Shown piece after piece: positions 12,066 to 21,314 of a stretch of 64,000 nt of DNA (positions are counted from its first letter, which is position 1; the number at the start of each line of letters is the position of its first letter). The stretch is from NCBI GenBank assembly GCA_037176725.1, contig JAZBRS010000020.1:56448001-56512000 (forward strand), read 5' to 3'. The notes under the pieces were generated by a model. It saw nothing but the letters and a program-made list of their open reading frames with translations. It did not search any database and was not told the DNA's origin. Source of the stretch: Posidonia oceanica. Taxonomy: Eukaryota > Streptophyta > Magnoliopsida > Alismatales > Posidoniaceae. Both the position numbers and the translations under genes were made by a program.

Positions 12066-13662
12066 ATTTTAAATCGAAAGCTTAAATCGATTAATGTAAC
12101 AGTGATTCGGCGGCCAGCGAAGGAAGGCAGAGGTGGATGGCTTGCTGGGGGCCGCCTCCGGCCCAAGCGACGGCGTGGCGAGCTCCAGGGAGGTGTGGCA
12201 GTGGTTCGAGTGAGGTCTAGAGGCGACAGCGGCTACTGGTGCAACAGAGCGACGTTTTCTTCTGTCGATCGTCGCCGAAGAAGAAGGAGAAGATGGCGAG
12301 ACCGAAATGGAGCAAGACGGCTCGAAACGCGCAAGTAAAGGGCTGGGAAGCAAGAGGGGAGCACAGCGAAGCTAGGGGAGGAGTTAGCTACCTGAAGGCA
12401 CGCGTGGATGGGTCTGCTGACCTCGGGTGACTTCTGTCAGCGGCATTGCAGGCGGAGGAGGAGCTGGAGGTGACGGCGGCACACAGGCGGTGTTGGATCG
12501 AGTTCGTGGTGAGGTCGCGGAGCTTTGGAAGGTAACAGACCTCCCCTCTCGCTCTCAATTCTCTCTTTTGCCAAAATGGGTGTCTCCACAGTGAATTTCT
12601 CTGTGAATTCCCTCCCTCTCTCACTGTAGCTCTCTCTGTCTCTCTTCTCCCCTTCCTGTGGGTCTTCTTGGTGGTGGGAAATGGATGGAGAGGTCTGTGA
12701 GGGAATGTGGTGTGGTGTGGAATCAAAATGGCAGTGTCGTTACTGTTGGGTTCCTCTATCTGTCTTGGGTTCTCGGTTGCAGTTGGGTTGTTGGGTTCCT
12801 TCTTCTCGAGGAGGAAGGAGAGGGGAGTGATGAGAAGGTCCTGGCTGAAGGTGGAGGAAGGTCTTCTGTCGTGCTCTCTGTGGAGTGGTGTCGTGCAGAT
12901 GTTGTGAGTTTGTAGTTAGTTGCAGTGTTGCCCTCCTCGTGGGTCTAGTCGTTGGGTGAAGAAGAAGAAGAGGAAATTGCATTGCAGTGGAGGAATGGGA
13001 GAGGAAGTTGATGTGTGGGCTGTTGTCCGGTTTTCTGGTCTGTGAGTTGTGTGTCTTTTGTTCTCTCTGTCAAGGGAGAGAAGAGGTCCTGCTGTGTCGT
13101 GGGGTGTTGGTTTCTTATTGCTATGTCAGTTGGGTCGTGGATGATGGCTGCAGTTGGTGGAGTAGGTGTTGTGTTCTGTGGTCGTGAAGGAGGGAGTTGG
13201 GTGTGATGGCAGTGAGGTGGTTGATGGGCTATGTTGGTGTTGGTTTGAGATGGTCCTCCGATCGTAGGTGCAGTGGTGTTGTGTTGGTGTTGGAGAGGAA
13301 GTGTGTTGCAATTGGGTGGTGAAGTGGGGTCGTTGTTTGTGTCGTGGGCAGTGAGGAGGAAGAAGAAGGGAGGAGGTGGGTTATTGTTGTGGAGAAGAGA
13401 AGAAAGAAAGGAAGAAAAGAAAGAAGGAGAGGAGAGGAAAGGTGGGTCGGGCCTGGAGAGAAAAAGAAAAAAAAAGGAAAGAAAAGAAGGAAAGGAAGAG
13501 GGAGTGGGCCAGGCTTGAAGAAAAGGAGAGAAAAAAGAAAGAAAGAAAGAAAGAAAGAAAGGAAGGAGAAAAAAAGAATAGGGAAGATGGGCTTGTGGGC
13601 TTGGTTTTTGAAGAAGAGAAAATGGGTTTTAGGGTTTAGGGTTTAGGGTTTTGTAGAAAGGG

Positions 13663-13676
13663 GAAGAAAGGGGTTT
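13663..13676. repeat. Target-site duplication, left copy, of the LINE
   Basis: GAAGAAAGGGGTTT here matches 16330-16343 exactly, 14 bp, a typical length for LINE target-primed integration. Both lie in purine-rich DNA, which lowers the certainty a little. Confidence 0.75.
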
Positions 13677-16329
13677 TTTTTTTCTTTTTTAACCGTAACC
13701 TTCATTGATTCAAAAAAGATTACATCCAGAGAACTCTAAGGAGGACAACCCCTCCAAGGAGTAACAAGAAAGCACACAAAACAAAGGGTACAAGAAGCCT
13801 AAATAGAAGTCTCCTCCATGCCTGTGAACATACTAAGCGCCGATCGTGCCTTCACACGCCCTGAACGTCGAGGGCCCCTAGGTGGAAGCAATGACTCCCA
13901 ATCATGCCTCTTATACTTCTTCTTTTTCCTCGATGCCTTGTGACTATTGTCATCATAGAACAATGCATCAAGGCTAGGAGCACGCTCCTCAAAGTCAGAC
14001 AGCTTGTTATCCCTAAAGAAAGCATCATCATCAAAATCATTGAGAGATGACAAGCCATCTTCTTCTGGTTCATGAACACGTTGCTGCTCGGACTGATACA
14101 AAAATTGCAAAGGAGGAACCACTTCCTCAATTTCAGATGGAGTATACTTGGCCTCATGTAAATCCTTATGAAGGTCCATAAGTTCTTGTGTTCCCCCATA
14201 CATCAAGAGCTCATCATCAACTTGTGATTGTGGGATCTGTTTCTAGACACCTTGGTGATCAATGGGACCAAATTAATCATCAAGAGGGGCAGACTTTTCA
14301 CCACCCACCTTCCTTGCCGCAGCCACCAAAGCACTGATAATGAGGGTCCATGTCCCCAAAGTAGCCTCTAATCTAGCCTCTTTAGAATCAACATCTCTTG
14401 ACCCCAACTCAGCAATAACAAGATCACCACCCTACCTGGAAGAGGAAGCACCAGCTGAATCAACAAAACCCCCAACTGCAGCACCACAAGGCCTAGAACA
14501 GCTTGGACCAGTAGCCCCAATCAATGGAACAAAACCCCCAACAAACTTGCTAGCACCAGTAGCAATCTCAGCCCAAGAAGGAGAATGAGACTTACCAGGA
14601 CTTTCAACAGCTGAAGTAGGTCGTTCCCTTGAATGGACCTCCAAAGAATTGGGATCATCCACAAGGTCCAGCTCAGGTTGATCCTCCTCAATTGAAAGAG
14701 AATCTTCACGATTAGTAGTACACACTACCGGTTTACCATCCACATGCCCAATGTCAACTTGCTTGTTTGTTTCACTTAAATCAAAGGTAAATTTCTTGTT
14801 TGATTTCTTGTTCTTCTTCTTAGACTTAGGCTTCCCAAAGTCAGACCCCCCATCACTGGATTGACTACCAACTTTGTTGCCAGAGAATGCTTTCTCAACC
14901 CACTCCTTGGAGGATTCACCTTTGCCCACTGATTTGGAGGAGCCAGAACAACCAGATACCAAGTGGCCAATGTGCAAACTTTTCATACAGAAAGGAGGGA
15001 TGGTTTCCTTCGGAATATCCACCTGTTGAGCAAAAATTTCCCCTCCATTGTTGATCCACACAGACTTGGGGATCGGCTTGGACGAATCAATTTCCACGCA
15101 TACCCTAGTGGTTCCAAGTCTTGTGAATTGAACAACATTGTTGTCCACACACAGGAACTTCCCAATCACTCCCACAATCGACTGAAGAGCACCAGGTGAT
15201 TGGAGATGAGCCCTCAACCACGGGAGTTCAATCCAAACAGGAATGCACGTTGACTCCACTCCAAGGGTGAAACGAGGTGACCACTTTGATACATGCATCA
15301 CTTTTCCTCCCACCCTCCAATCCCTCTTGATATATGCCTTAACAAAATCTTCACGGCATTGAAAGCGAATAAACACATACTGAGAATCAATGGCGCTCAC
15401 AGAAATCTCCTTGCTGAAGCTCCTCACACGCTTCAACGTGTTCCAAATCTGCATAAGAGTTGGCCTTGACATAGCAAATTTACCTATCAGAGTCCAAGCA
15501 AACGAAGCTGATAGAGTTCCCACCTCAGAAGGAGAGAAGACCACCATCACCTTCCCATCTACCTACACAGGATCCCTCAGAGGTATTTCAACAAACAAAG
15601 GCTGCACATGAGAGTCCTTGGTGATCACAGCAAAGGACTTGGGGGATTTCAGACCATTGACCCCCGGGTTGTGGTAGGATGGAGGAGAGGAGAGGGGTTC
15701 AGCCTCATCAGACATTTCAATGGTGGGGAGGAGACGCGAGGAGGGAATAGCACGACCCCCAACCTCCAGGCTCCTATCAGACTCCCTATTTCTTGCAGTA
15801 GGTCTCCGATTAGACAAGGAAGCCACATCAGGGGCAGCAGACACCCTCGACACAACAACCTTGGGTTTTGGCGACAGAGGGGGGTATTGTTCATTAGCCA
15901 AGTCCAAAGGAGGCGCGCTGGTACCGGCACCAACTGAGGCCACATGCAGAGGGACTTCAGTCAAAACCACAGAGGAATGTGGTGCCACCTCAGACTTGGG
16001 AAGGGGGCAAGAAGAGGGGAATGGAGAGACCTCCAGAGGAGCTTCAGAAGACAGATCGGTGAGAACAACCACCTTCAGACCAGGCTTCATTCCAAAGGAT
16101 GACAAGCCACCAACAGAGAACCCCGACGCCTCCATGGACGGACGCCATAGGGGCTGGGGATGCGTCGGACCAACCAGAGGAGGAGGGTGAGGATGAGAGA
16201 GGGAAGCCACGAGGTTGAGCACCAGACGAAAACCCGGACACAAGGGTGGAGTCCCCATCCCACCAGCCCTAGGGCACCGGCGGGAGTTTCTCTCTCCTAA
16301 AAAGAGAGAAAGGGGTTGGGTTTAAAAAA
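13677..16329 (-). mobile_element. ORF1-only L1-type LINE inserted in the E1 LTR
   Basis: A 2.65-kb minus-strand non-LTR element. Its 3' end is the poly(A) tail, seen as a T run at 13674-13690 on the plus strand, preceded by a short 3' UTR. Its 5' end lies at 16329, 71 bp upstream of the ORF1 start codon, with a pyrimidine-rich GAGAGAAACTC leader. A 14-bp target duplication flanks it. Only an ORF1 is present. The endonuclease and reverse transcriptase ORF2 expected of plant L1 elements is absent, although both ends of the element are present. It is therefore an internally deleted or non-autonomous half-LINE rather than a usual 5'-truncated copy. Confidence 0.8.
13799..16258 (-). pseudogene. 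LINE ORF1 protein (DUF4283-like domain, zinc knuckle), broken
   Basis: One reading frame runs from the ATG at 16258 to the TAG at 13799, about 819 codons, with four in-frame stops (near 15560, 14433 and two near 14240-14270) and no frameshift. The N-terminal 230 residues are Pro/Ser-rich. Residues about 237-440 match the DUF4283 RNA-binding region of plant LINE ORF1 proteins (motifs RDWRVGGKVMHVSKW and PVWIELPWL). A CCHC knuckle follows as FCMKSLHIGHLVSGC, in which the second cysteine is serine. The rest is Lys/Asp-rich with a basic stretch SRKKKKYKR near the C-terminus. In the family this protein coats the LINE RNA. The stops and the lost zinc ligand argue that it is dead. It sits wholly inside the E1 LTR. 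Confidence 0.85.
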
Positions 16330-16343
16330 GAAGAAAGGGGTTT
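16330..16343. repeat. Target-site duplication, right copy, of the LINE
   Basis: GAAGAAAGGGGTTT, identical to 13663-13676. It is followed at once by two to three TTTAGGG words of the E1 LTR. Confidence 0.75.
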
Positions 16344-16478
16344 AGGGTTTAGGGTTTTGGTTATTTCTAGGGTTTTGGAGTGGTTGGGCCTGAATGGAGT
16401 CGACTTTTGAGAAGAGGAGTTGGAGAGGAAAGAGGGAGGAGAACCACCAATACAAGGGTCAAAAATGGGGTGTCTACA

Positions 16479-16495
16479 GATGTCCCTCCCTGAGC
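16479..16495 (-). other. Polypurine tract of E1
   Basis: On the minus strand CAGGGAGGGACATC abuts the TGTAGACACC start of the 3' LTR. The same layout (AGGGAGGGGCATC then TGTAGACACC) is found in E3 at 34278. In LTR retrotransposons this tract primes plus-strand DNA synthesis. Confidence 0.8.
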
Positions 16496-16974
16496 GAGGT
16501 TAAGCGTAGCGAGACCATGGCTCAGGGTTGACAAGACACCCCCTTGACGTCGGTGAGAGCCAGATGTTGCTGTTGGCGTGAGCCACTTATTCCGCGGATA
16601 CACCAAAAATCGTGACTCGTTGCCGCAATGCGAATGCAAATGTGGACACTAGGATGTGGTGCCAATGCAAGGCTAGTGTGCGATGCTAATGCTGATGTGA
16701 TGCTTACGCTAATGCTCATTGCGTTGTACTCCACCGGGGAGAATGCGGGCGATGCATGCACGTGATAGTGTGGCAGAAAATGCAATGCAAAAGGTCATTA
16801 GGCAACGCGAAGGGATGCCAGACGACGAAGTGCTCTGAGCAGCGTACCGCTCTAGCATGGGAGTGCCATTCGCCAAGCTTTGCTTAAGGTGAAGGTGGTG
16901 CAGCTGCTGCAAGTAAAAGACTGAAAGTAAGATGTTATGGATGTGCATGCGATGTTGGGCACGTAATGCCAAGG

Positions 16975-17375
16975 AAGCGATCCTGGCCGTGCACTACCGC
17001 AGGTGTCATCCAAAGCAGATAAGCTGTGTAGAGTTGCAAGTGCTGAGGATGCTACCTTAAGTAATACTCGAACCAAGGGTTCGATTTCCCAAGCACGCAA
17101 TGTCCAGGAAATGGAATGCGGGAGTTGGTGTGATGACTACAGGGAGTAGCAGTGCAATGAGAATGCAATGTAATGCGATGTTATGTAGTGAAATGCAGTG
17201 TATATACAGTGTGACGTCGAGCACGTGAAACCGAGAAAACGATCCTAGTCGCACACTACCACGGGTGTCATCCAAAGCAGGTAAGCTACGTAGAGTTGCG
17301 AATGCTGAGAATGCTACCTTAAGCAATACACGAACCAGGGGTTCGAATCCTAGGTGCGCGATGTCCATGTGATGA
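16975..17375. repeat. 262-bp tandem duplication in the E1 3' UTR
   Basis: GTGTCATCCAAAGCAG occurs at 17003 and 17265. The flanking 130 bp, including CTACCTTAAG and a GGTTCGA word, are duplicated with moderate divergence. The core resembles a motif repeated in the E3 3' UTR and LTRs (GTGTCATCCGAGCAG). Confidence 0.85.
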
Positions 17376-19754
17376 TGAGATGCAATACTAGTACTGACTC
17401 TACTGGGGACTATAGACACCCCATTTTGAAAGACTTTTGTTGGAGAATTTCCGGAAGCTTGCTCAGAAGAAGGTATGGTGAATCATATTCAAAACCCTAC
17501 CCAACTTGACCCAAAACCATCCAATTCCATTTTCCAAACCTAATCCAATTCCCTACCTAAAACCAACTCAAAAAAAACCAAATCCCATTTCACAACATAA
17601 CCTAAGCCTAAGCCCAACCAAAGCCCATTTGCAACCTAGTCTACTGAGTGGCACATTCAGGCGCCGCATGCACGGGTGATTGGACTTGGTCGCGCCTCTA
17701 TGTAGTGACTGAGTTTGGCACCATGAGTCACGGCGACTGGACTGTAACTCAGTCCACCACCCAAGCTTCCTTGCCACGGCCGCTGCTGGTCGTCGGCCAC
17801 CTGTCACCCATCCGCCGGCGGCCTTCCCGCACCCACAGCCCTCACTGGCGCAGTTGTCCACCTCCTCTGCCACCGACGACTTCGTCGTCCCCTTCTTGCA
17901 GCCCACTTACTTCCTTGGCTTCTGGACCTCCTTACAGCTGCTCATTGCCACCACCTTTGCGCTTGTCACCTCCCTTCGTCCTCGTGTGCAGAGGAACCCA
18001 TTGAACAAAACCCATTGCCGCCGCCCAAACCCATTCACCGTTCATCACTCTCACACACACACCTCCTCCTCACCCATTTCCAGAGCATAATTGAGAGTCC
18101 TCAGAGCGTCCCCAATCCGCCCTTGTGCGATCCCAAGCTTTCCAGAGCAATCCATGCCCTTTTCGAGCCTCGCCGCAACCTTCATCTCCAACTCCGGTCA
18201 CCTTCTCCGTCAACTCCGGCGAAGCCATAGAGGTGAAACACCTCACCACATTACTAGTTTAAGGGTCCGAGAAGCTTCCCGGACCTCTTCCCTTTATTCC
18301 TAGATAGCTAGTTTACCTTCTTGCACTCTCGGTCGTTCGGCCAAGGAGGCGCGGCAACGCCGGCGAGGTCCCGACGGAGGCGGGAAAGAGGCACGAGCCT
18401 CTCTTCTCAACCTGGGGATGTTCCCTCACGTCCTCCTCCATGCCATGATGCTTCACAGCCAACTCTTCGAGCCTTCGGCCACCTCTGTGGCTGGAGCTCG
18501 ACGGACAATGGCGGCACAAAGTGGCGGAGGTCGGTGGAGCTCCTCGAGCCACCATTTTCCACACCGAAGGTGTGGTTGGATTCGTGGGAATGCCGTTGTG
18601 CTTCCCCGATCCTCATAGGCATTTTAGGCTTCACCCAAGCGGTGAATTCCGGTGTTGAAGTCCAATGAATGGACTGCCAAGTTAGGCGCCAGCGTGAGCG
18701 GCGACTGACCTGCAACCCGACCTGCCTGCCGGCCTAACTTTGAGGTGTTGCTCCGGCCGCCTCAAGGTTCCTTCTTGCTTGTTTAATACATATTTGTGAT
18801 CTTGGATGTTTGGTCTGCATGGCTATATAGTTAGTTTTCCATTTCGTCTAAGCATGGGTTCTTGGTTCGGCCATGAACTTGGCTATTTGAATTACCTGAG
18901 TTGCAAGCTTGTCGCCAATCCAACCGGCGACTCGGCTGCAACTCGAGTCAGCCCTCTGGCCAACTTCCAACCTCCATATCTCGTAACCCATTTAGCCATT
19001 TTATTGTTTGAATGCATGCTTTTGCTCCATGTAGAGCCAACTTTAGCTCCATGTGATTTATTTCAAGTTCTACTGTGATTATCTTGCTTGTTCTTGGCAA
19101 TGAAAGCCTCTACTTAGGAGGACTGTTAATGGCAGAGTCGCCTGATGCAACGGCGACCAGCCCTGGTGCCACTCGCTGTGGCGACTAGGTTGGCTGCTGC
19201 TCTCATCGGTGACCCACCCTGCAATCCAAGCAGCAGGCGAGCCACTGGTTTGCCGGTTTGCCGCCTTGTTGCTTTGCTTTCCCAACTTGTCTTTATGCAG
19301 ATCTTTATGTTGAGCATGCAATCTATGATTCCTAGGTTTTGATTTTCTATTTTCATATCGTTTTTGCGCCTCTTTCGTGGCAGCAATCACTGCTGTGTGG
19401 GGAGCTGGGTTTGTGCCTCTGCTGCCAATCCTACCGGCGACAGGCACAGGTGCCTGTCAGATAGGCGACCCATGCCCTGATCCAGACAGTGTGCTTAGTT
19501 GCCTTTTTCATCGCCTTTCGCTTGCTTCTTTCGATGTTTCTGATTTCAATTTCGCTCTCTTGTTGTTTATCGCCTCTTTATAATGTCTTGATTTTGCTTT
19601 ATTGCTTTTAAACAAGGTTTGCTAAGCTTTGCATGGTTTATAATTGCATCTTGCATACCGCCTTAGGGCAAATATAAATCGGCATTCATTTGCTAACATT
19701 TTGCCACACAATAGCGGATCAGTTAAGAAAGATCGATTCCTCAGGCATGTTGGT

Positions 19755-19773
19755 GGTGCCTAATACCTTCCCC
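19755..19773 (+). promoter_or_regulatory. Conserved LTR box GGTGCCTAAYACCTTCCCC
   Basis: The same 19-bp box, in element sense, lies in every LTR that is complete at this side: E1 (9677-9697), both E3 LTRs (28331-28351, 49659-49679), E4 (61988-62008) and E6 (60540-60558). It is followed within about 50 bp by GGAGTCCTTNYCC. Its role is unknown; the conservation suggests a transcription or RNA-processing signal. Confidence 0.6.
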
Positions 19774-19923
19774 GTACGTAAGAGGAGTCCTTCCCCTTTC
19801 TCTGAACCACATTGACTTTGTGTCATCCATTTGCATTTATTTCTGCATGCTTCCGAAACGCATACGTTTTCCTTGCACGTTCTTTATACGGTTTTCCTAG
19901 TTTTCCCGTTTTAATAAATTAGG

Positions 19924-19933
19924 TGGCGACTCC
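19924..19933 (+). promoter_or_regulatory. Second tRNA-Arg-like 10-mer within the LTR
   Basis: TGGCGACTCC is identical to the first ten bases expected of a primer site for tRNA-Arg(ACG), yet lies about 170 bp upstream of the real PBS, inside the LTR. A related word sits at the same place in E6 (about 60752) and in E1, E3 and E4, in the consensus AGTCTAGGTGGYGACTCC. Confidence 0.5.
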
Positions 19934-20097
19934 CTTTTCTTTTATTTTATTTTCCTTTCACGTTCGTCTCTGTTTTCCAGTGTTTTCGAGTCAAAAATCC
20001 CTCCTCGGATCCAACCGCTAATAGCAACCTAATTTCGGCCGGTGCACGCGAGCTTTGGCATCGTACATGGACGCGCTGATTTTTAGGGTTACTACAT

Positions 20098-20117
20098 TAG
20101 CGACTCTGCTGGGGATT
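20098..20117 (+). other. Primer-binding site of E2 (tRNA-Arg)
   Basis: TAGCGACTCTGCTGGGGATT follows the LTR end by one base. It matches the complement of the 3' end of plant tRNA-Arg(ACG) at about 17 of 20 positions. tRNA-Arg priming is a known feature of Ogre/Tat elements. The E3 site at 49341 is a better match. Confidence 0.85.
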
Positions 20118-21314
20118 CTAGACTCCGGCTTTCGTTTCCACTCTTCTGCTTTCTATGTGGCTTACTTATTTGCTTAGCTTAGCACTTGTTGCCTTGTTTA
20201 TTTGCTTACAGCATCATCATTTATGCATTGCTTATCTCAGCACTTGATTACCTTATCTGCTTATCTATTGCTTTAATTCATGCACTTTCCTTATTCTAGC
20301 ATTCGATTGCCATGCTTGCATGATTATTGCTTTAATCCATGCCTTTTGTCCGATGCGTGGATTATTTTATACAGGTATGCCATGTCACTTCACTAATGCA
20401 CATGCCATGCTTGTATATGCCTTTTGATGTATTGGCTGTTTTTCATTTTTCACTGATCATGCCCACAGCACTAGCACATGCCATGAGCATGCTTTTTGCA
20501 ATGATGTGTGATGTTTGCCTGCCATGTTTGGGTGATTTCTTCCCTTTTTTGCATTAAGCCTAAGGACAATTAGAGACTAATTGCTCCCCCTATGGCTAAC
20601 TAAAAATGGCAAGTAAAAATAAATTCTAGGTACAACTAGAGACCTCAACACATTTGCATCCCCTTTGAGTTAATAAAATATGCAAGATAAAAGACTTTAA
20701 TCATTTGCATGAATCATCATATAGGGCATGCATCTTCTCATCTGAGTCCACCTACCAGTCAGAGAAGGATAGTCCCGGCCTCTTGTTCCACTGCTTTGGC
20801 GTGGCCCAAGTCAGTCGGTCTGTCCCCCCTTGTCAAGGGTCGTGTCGGTGCTAGTGGAGGGTACCACCCATGCTTTGGCAGGGTCGAGGCGACCAACACA
20901 CAACCCTATTACCACCTGAGCTTTGGCCAGGATTTAGACATGGACCTACTTTTTTCTAGCCTGAGTCGGCGACCTGTACACCTATGAGTGTCCGAAGTAG
21001 ACTACCTACTAGGGCACACTAGATTGGTGAGAGAGAGCATGCTAGAGAGCATACATGTCATTCATACCACAATTAAATACATTTACATTTTACTTTTAGG
21101 TTCTAACCCCTGTTTCTGTTTGTGTTGTGTCGAACAGAGGTCAGTGAGCGAGTTCCCTAGCTGGAGCTCGAGTTCTTTCTCTTACCGACACCCCTGTTGC
21201 GACACTTGTGCTCGACCATCCTCTTCCAAGCTATCTGCTTTCGCAACGATAGCTCCTCCTAGGACTCGTCCTCTTACTTCTCGCTGCAGCCTTGTTCTCA
21301 CTCACTCTCGGTCA
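20118..21314 (+). other. E2 leader between PBS and gag
   Basis: About 1.2 kb. The first half is pyrimidine-rich with GCTTATYTGC words. The block 20720-20960 is about 85 percent identical by eye to the E3 leader (48400-48620) and carries GCTTTGGC three times (about 20791, 20873, 20920). It is compatible with a frame of 92 codons (20709-20987), but the start region is not in the same frame in E3, so conservation at RNA level, for example for packaging, is more likely than a protein. Confidence 0.6.

Larger units (their letters stand above)
9403..16478 (-). mobile_element. E1: 3' LTR of a minus-strand Tat/Ogre-type retrotransposon
   Basis: On the minus strand the LTR starts at 16478 with TGTAGACACCCC and ends in CA at about 9403. 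Inside the outer end it shares with the E3 and E4 LTRs the block GGGGAAGGTG-TTARGCACCCC (9677-9697) and the GTCACCACCTAGTCTA box (about 9521). The polypurine tract adjoins at 16479, which makes this the 3' LTR. The native length is about 4.4 kb once the LINE at 13677-16329 and its target duplication are removed. The left boundary against the satellite is an inference: TGTGTCC at 9403 fits the TGTG start of the sister LTRs, but the adjoining satellite is similar enough to leave a few bases of doubt. The 12070-13660 part is GC-rich then purine-rich and holds no credible gene. Confidence 0.82.
16479..17410 (-). mobile_element. E1: remnant of the internal 3' untranslated region
   Basis: The 930 bp next to the polypurine tract are related to 34278-34500 of E3 (shared GACAAGACACCCC, then GTGACTCGTTGCC-like sequence and runs of ATGCRAATGC words). 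No coding frame is recognisable. Everything further upstream in E1 is missing because E2 inserted at 17410, and the continuation is not in the window. The last bases, GACTCTACTGGGGAC, look like a degenerate tRNA-Arg primer site (see findings). Confidence 0.72.
17411..20096 (+). mobile_element. E2: 5' LTR, about 2.7 kb
   Basis: The LTR begins TATAGACACCCCATTTTG (TG of the canonical end changed to TA) and ends ACTACA at 20096, one base before the primer-binding site. The last 350 bp align with the end of the E6 solo LTR (shared GTGCACGCGAGCTTTGGCA, CGCTAATAG, and the GGTGCCTAATACCTTCCCC box at 19755-19773). A target duplication cannot be checked because the 3' end of E2 is not in the window. 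The five bases before it are GGGAC. Short proline-rich frames at 17650-18300 show no domain and I do not call them. Confidence 0.85.

Noticed and set aside
13376..13646. Lys/Glu/Arg-rich frames of 80-100 codons
   Set aside because: Translations of a purine-rich low-complexity (GAAA and GGAA) tract in the E1 LTR.
13628..13655. Telomere-like TTTAGGG words here and at 16341-16360
   Set aside because: Only two to three units each, split by the LINE insertion, inside an LTR; not a telomeric tract.
17325..17360. tRNA-like GGTTCGAATCC word, and a similar one at 17065
   Set aside because: No A box, cloverleaf or acceptor stem can be formed around it; it is part of the 262-bp duplication.
17648..18668. 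Possible host exon with Pro/Ser-rich frames of up to 118 codons
   Set aside because: It lies wholly within the E2 LTR, frames are short and overlapping, and no splice or domain evidence is seen.
20709..20987. Leader protein of 92 residues conserved with E3
   Set aside because: The first third is in a different frame in E3 and an indel restores the phase, so nucleotide-level conservation explains it.
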